Shown here: positions 62,230-64,000 of the stretch, in pieces
Numbering within the stretch: position 1 is the stretch's first letter
Layout of the letters: the number at the start of each line of letters is the position of its first letter
Assembly (NCBI GenBank): GCA_016178785.1
Contig: JACOSO010000026.1
Coordinates: forward strand, 1 to 64,000
DNA: 64,000 bases
DNA from: Bacteroidota bacterium
Lineage (GTDB): Bacteria; Bacteroidota; Bacteroidia; Cytophagales; Cyclobacteriaceae
Direction of reading: 5' to 3'
The notes under the pieces: model-generated
Databases searched by the model: none
Told to the model about the DNA's origin: nothing
The model's input: the letters and a program-made list of their open reading frames with translations, nothing else
Made by a program: the position numbers and the translations under genes

Positions 62230-62676
62230 ATGAAAAAAGACAAACAGATTGATATGCTTCTGGTAGAAGATAATCTTGACGATACTGAACTTACCCTCTA
62301 TGCACTGACAAGCGCCAACAAACGATTGCATCTTGAGCACTTCACGAACGGTGAAGACGCACTCAATTTCATTTCTCAAAATAAATCCTATTGGGGTCAA
62401 TCCGTCAATGACGGCCTAAAGCTGATTATTCTTGATTTGAAATTACAATCGAAATTGGGCGGGCTCGATATCGTCAAAAAAATTAGACGTGAAGAGAAAA
62501 CCAAATCAATTCCAATTGTGATCCTCTCCTCTTCACGTGATCACAAGGATATTCATGGTGCATATGAACTTGGGGTGAATAGTTATGTGACAAAACCGGA
62601 CGGATTTGACGGATACGTGAGAAAAATTGGTTCCCTGGCATCGTACTGGAGCACTGTAAACGAACGACCATCATAA
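62230..62676 (+). CDS. Second Rcp1-like single-domain response regulator
   Basis: 148 residues, paralogous to the product at 59874: MLLVEDNLDDTELTLYAL, IILDLKLQSKLGG, VILSSSRDHKDI, VTKPDGFDGY and SLASYWSTVNERP. All receiver residues are present except that Ser replaces Thr in ILSSS. It has no output domain. It follows the NarL-type gene by 91 bp and precedes the receiver-PAS gene by 1 bp, so it may be an alternative phosphate sink for the PAS kinase. Confidence 0.92.
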   Translation: MKKDKQIDMLLVEDNLDDTELTLYALTSANKRLHLEHFTNGEDALNFISQNKSYWGQSVNDGLKLIILDLKLQSKLGGLDIVKKIRREEKTKSIPIVILSSSRDHKDIHGAYELGVNSYVTKPDGFDGYVRKIGSLASYWSTVNERPS

Positions 62677-62677
62677 A

Positions 62678-63628
62678 ATGATCAAAATTCAGTACCCAAA
62701 TATTTCTCTAATTGATTTTTTTAAATCAAGAAATAATCTCAACCAAGAATCTGTAATGTTGACAGATATCTACTCCTGTTTTCGAGTGGCAAAACGAATT
62801 GTTTCAAAAGTTGAAGAGATTGAACAACCCAACCGCAAGGTGGTTTTGGTGGCAGATGATGAGCCGTTGACATTCGAATTGATCAATGAATTTTTTAAAG
62901 ATGCCAATCTCAGCTACAAAATTCTGAAGGCCGAAACAGGAAGAAGGGCGTACCGAATTGCGGTATCTGAAATTCCTGATTTAATCATCACTGATTGGAT
63001 CATGCCTGAGTTTAACGGACCGGATCTAATTAAGAAGTTAAAAGCCAATCCCGTCACAGAGAATATCCCGGTCATCATGACAACTGGAGCAGTGTTTCCC
63101 GACAAAGAATTTAACCGAGTGCTTGGAGAAGGCGCGATCGACTACATCCGCAAACCTATTGATGACAAAGAATTGATTGCCAGGGTGAAGACCGCCCTCG
63201 CACTTAATGAATCTTTTAGGGAAATAAGGCATAATCGTGAATCAATCCGAATCAAAAACCAAACATTAAATTTTTTGATGCACGAAACTCCCAACCCGGT
63301 TTTTTATCTCGACCGCATGGGCTGTTTACTGGGCTGTAATGAAAATTTTGAAATGCTCATAGGCCAACGGAAGTCTGATCTGCTCGGCAAAACCGTCTAT
63401 GATTTTTTTCCTGAGTCTTATGCCAGCGAACTCGAGGCGAGTTTCTATAAGCTGATAGATCTTGATACCGTAAGCAGGTGTGAACTCAAAATGGAAGATG
63501 GCAAGGGCAAGTCAAGAAACCTGTTGCTATCTTATGTTGGGTTCGGAAGTTCAGCCATAGAAATAATTATCGGATCAATTACTGACGTGACTGAGATAGT
63601 TCTGTCAGAAAATGAAACAATTGACTAA
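62678..63628 (+). CDS. Receiver-PAS protein without output domain
   Basis: 316 residues. An N-terminal extension of about 50 residues, then a receiver (about 53-175; VLVADDEPLT, LIITDWIMPEFNG, MTTGA, IRKPIDD), a short coiled coil and a PAS domain (about 195-305; NPVFYLDRMGCLLGCNENF, GSITDVTE). It ends there, with no kinase, GGDEF or DNA-binding part. It may be an adaptor that binds the multi-PAS kinase through PAS-PAS contact. It converges on the carboxypeptidase gene. Confidence 0.85.
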   Translation: MIKIQYPNISLIDFFKSRNNLNQESVMLTDIYSCFRVAKRIVSKVEEIEQPNRKVVLVADDEPLTFELINEFFKDANLSYKILKAETGRRAYRIAVSEIPDLIITDWIMPEFNGPDLIKKLKANPVTENIPVIMTTGAVFPDKEFNRVLGEGAIDYIRKPIDDKELIARVKTALALNESFREIRHNRESIRIKNQTLNFLMHETPNPVFYLDRMGCLLGCNENFEMLIGQRKSDLLGKTVYDFFPESYASELEASFYKLIDLDTVSRCELKMEDGKGKSRNLLLSYVGFGSSAIEIIIGSITDVTEIVLSENETID

Positions 63629-63647
63629 TTCAGATCTTGATTGATTT

Positions 63648-64000
63648 CTAATACTTCGCGGGCTGGCCTGCAGCTGGCATAGACTTCTTAATAAAATCGC
63701 GAATATGCTCGTTTGATGTTGCCAAGTCCTCTGCACGCAAATACATCATGTGGCCGCTTCGATAACCTTCAAAGCGCATGCGGTCCTTCAATTTTCCGCT
63801 TGGGTCAATTTGCCACATCGTATACTTTGCTTCAAAGTAAGTAGTCGCACCATCGTAGAGGCCGGATTGTACCATCAGGTGCATGTATGGATTCTCGGCC
63901 ATAGCCTGACGCAGATTTTCACCCGTGCGATCATCTTTGTTATCCCATGGATGAACAGGGCCGAACATATTGTATTTAATATCGGTCTTGTATTTGAGTA
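63648..64000 (-). CDS. Serine carboxypeptidase (peptidase S10), C-terminal part, truncated by window end
   Basis: The frame stays open to the window edge, so the 5' part lies beyond. The visible about 117 residues carry the end of an S10 peptidase: YKTDIKYNMFGPVHPWD, VQSGLYDGATTYFEA with the catalytic Asp, and GYRSGHMMYLRAEDL with the catalytic His. The nucleophile Ser would be in the missing part. It is unrelated to the signalling operon that converges on it. Confidence 0.85.
   Translation of the reverse strand, partial: LKYKTDIKYNMFGPVHPWDNKDDRTGENLRQAMAENPYMHLMVQSGLYDGATTYFEAKYTMWQIDPSGKLKDRMRFEGYRSGHMMYLRAEDLATSNEHIRDFIKKSMPAAGQPAKY

Noticed and set aside
1-64000. rRNA, tRNA, riboswitch, prophage or integrative element
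   Set aside because: No recognisable RNA gene sequence, integrase, transposase or phage structural gene was seen on either strand; only the small MITE-like insertion suggests mobility.

Overview
The window looks like a chromosomal segment of a Bacteroidota bacterium, most likely order Cytophagales. The evidence is C-terminal type IX secretion (T9SS) sorting tails, promoters of the Bacteroidota type (TAnnTTTG at -7), very large HAMP- and PAS-repeat hybrid kinases, Wzc-type tyrosine kinase/export genes and moderate GC. It holds one large exopolysaccharide (EPS)/capsule locus of about 52 kb, framed by signal-transduction genes, and has no rRNA, tRNA, CRISPR array or prophage.

Layout. 1-1.3 kb: 3' end of a T9SS-exported Ig-repeat adhesin. 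1.4-4.0 kb: a receiver and two receiver-sugar phosphotransferase fusions with degenerate catalytic motifs. 4.1-13.5 kb (minus): a receiver-ATPase lacking the histidine domain, then an operon of PAS kinase, response regulator fused to a Crp/Fnr DNA-binding protein, and a 1940-residue HAMP-array hybrid kinase. 13.8-25.0 kb (plus): Wza-like export lipoprotein, Wzc-like tyrosine kinase, Wzx flippase, GT61-like and GT2-like transferases, Wzy-like polymerase and an acyltransferase. 25.0-33.7 kb (minus): a second acyltransferase and two paralogous secreted beta-helix proteins. 34.2-44.4 kb (plus): a CDP-linked, C-methylated deoxysugar cassette, glycosyltransferases and a GMC oxidoreductase with a Tat-type small subunit. 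44.4-49.0 kb (minus): beta-helix protein, WecG/TagA transferase and the intact priming phosphotransferase. 49.3-52.0 kb (plus): GDP-fucose synthesis and a methyltransferase. 52.1-55.1 kb: lipoprotein and a degraded accessory stretch. 55.1-63.6 kb (plus): an 11-PAS histidine kinase with receivers, a DegS-like kinase and a NarL-type regulator. The window ends inside a serine carboxypeptidase gene.

The main new signal is a recurring operator, TYRAYGAT-N4-ATCRTYRA, found by eye ahead of nearly every transcription unit of the EPS locus (about 1.38, 13.63, 13.76, 19.57, 26.18, 34.13, 36.69, 49.10 and 49.17 kb, perhaps 30.99 kb). I did not find it upstream of the 52-63 kb genes. Sites commonly come in pairs with centres 22-23 bp apart, and the promoter-proximal copy overlaps the -33 element about 29.5-30.5 bp upstream of a TAnnTTTG-like -7 box, which corresponds to about -41.5, the class II position of Crp/Fnr activators. 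The spacing (GAT-N4-ATC core) is Fnr-like. The response regulator-Crp fusion at 11.2-12.3 kb sits behind the best tandem pair, so the likely model is a phosphorelay-controlled, autoregulated Crp-family activator that switches on the whole EPS locus. A second unusual feature is the pair of receiver-phosphotransferase proteins lacking the catalytic Asp-Glu dyad, which may regulate the priming step.
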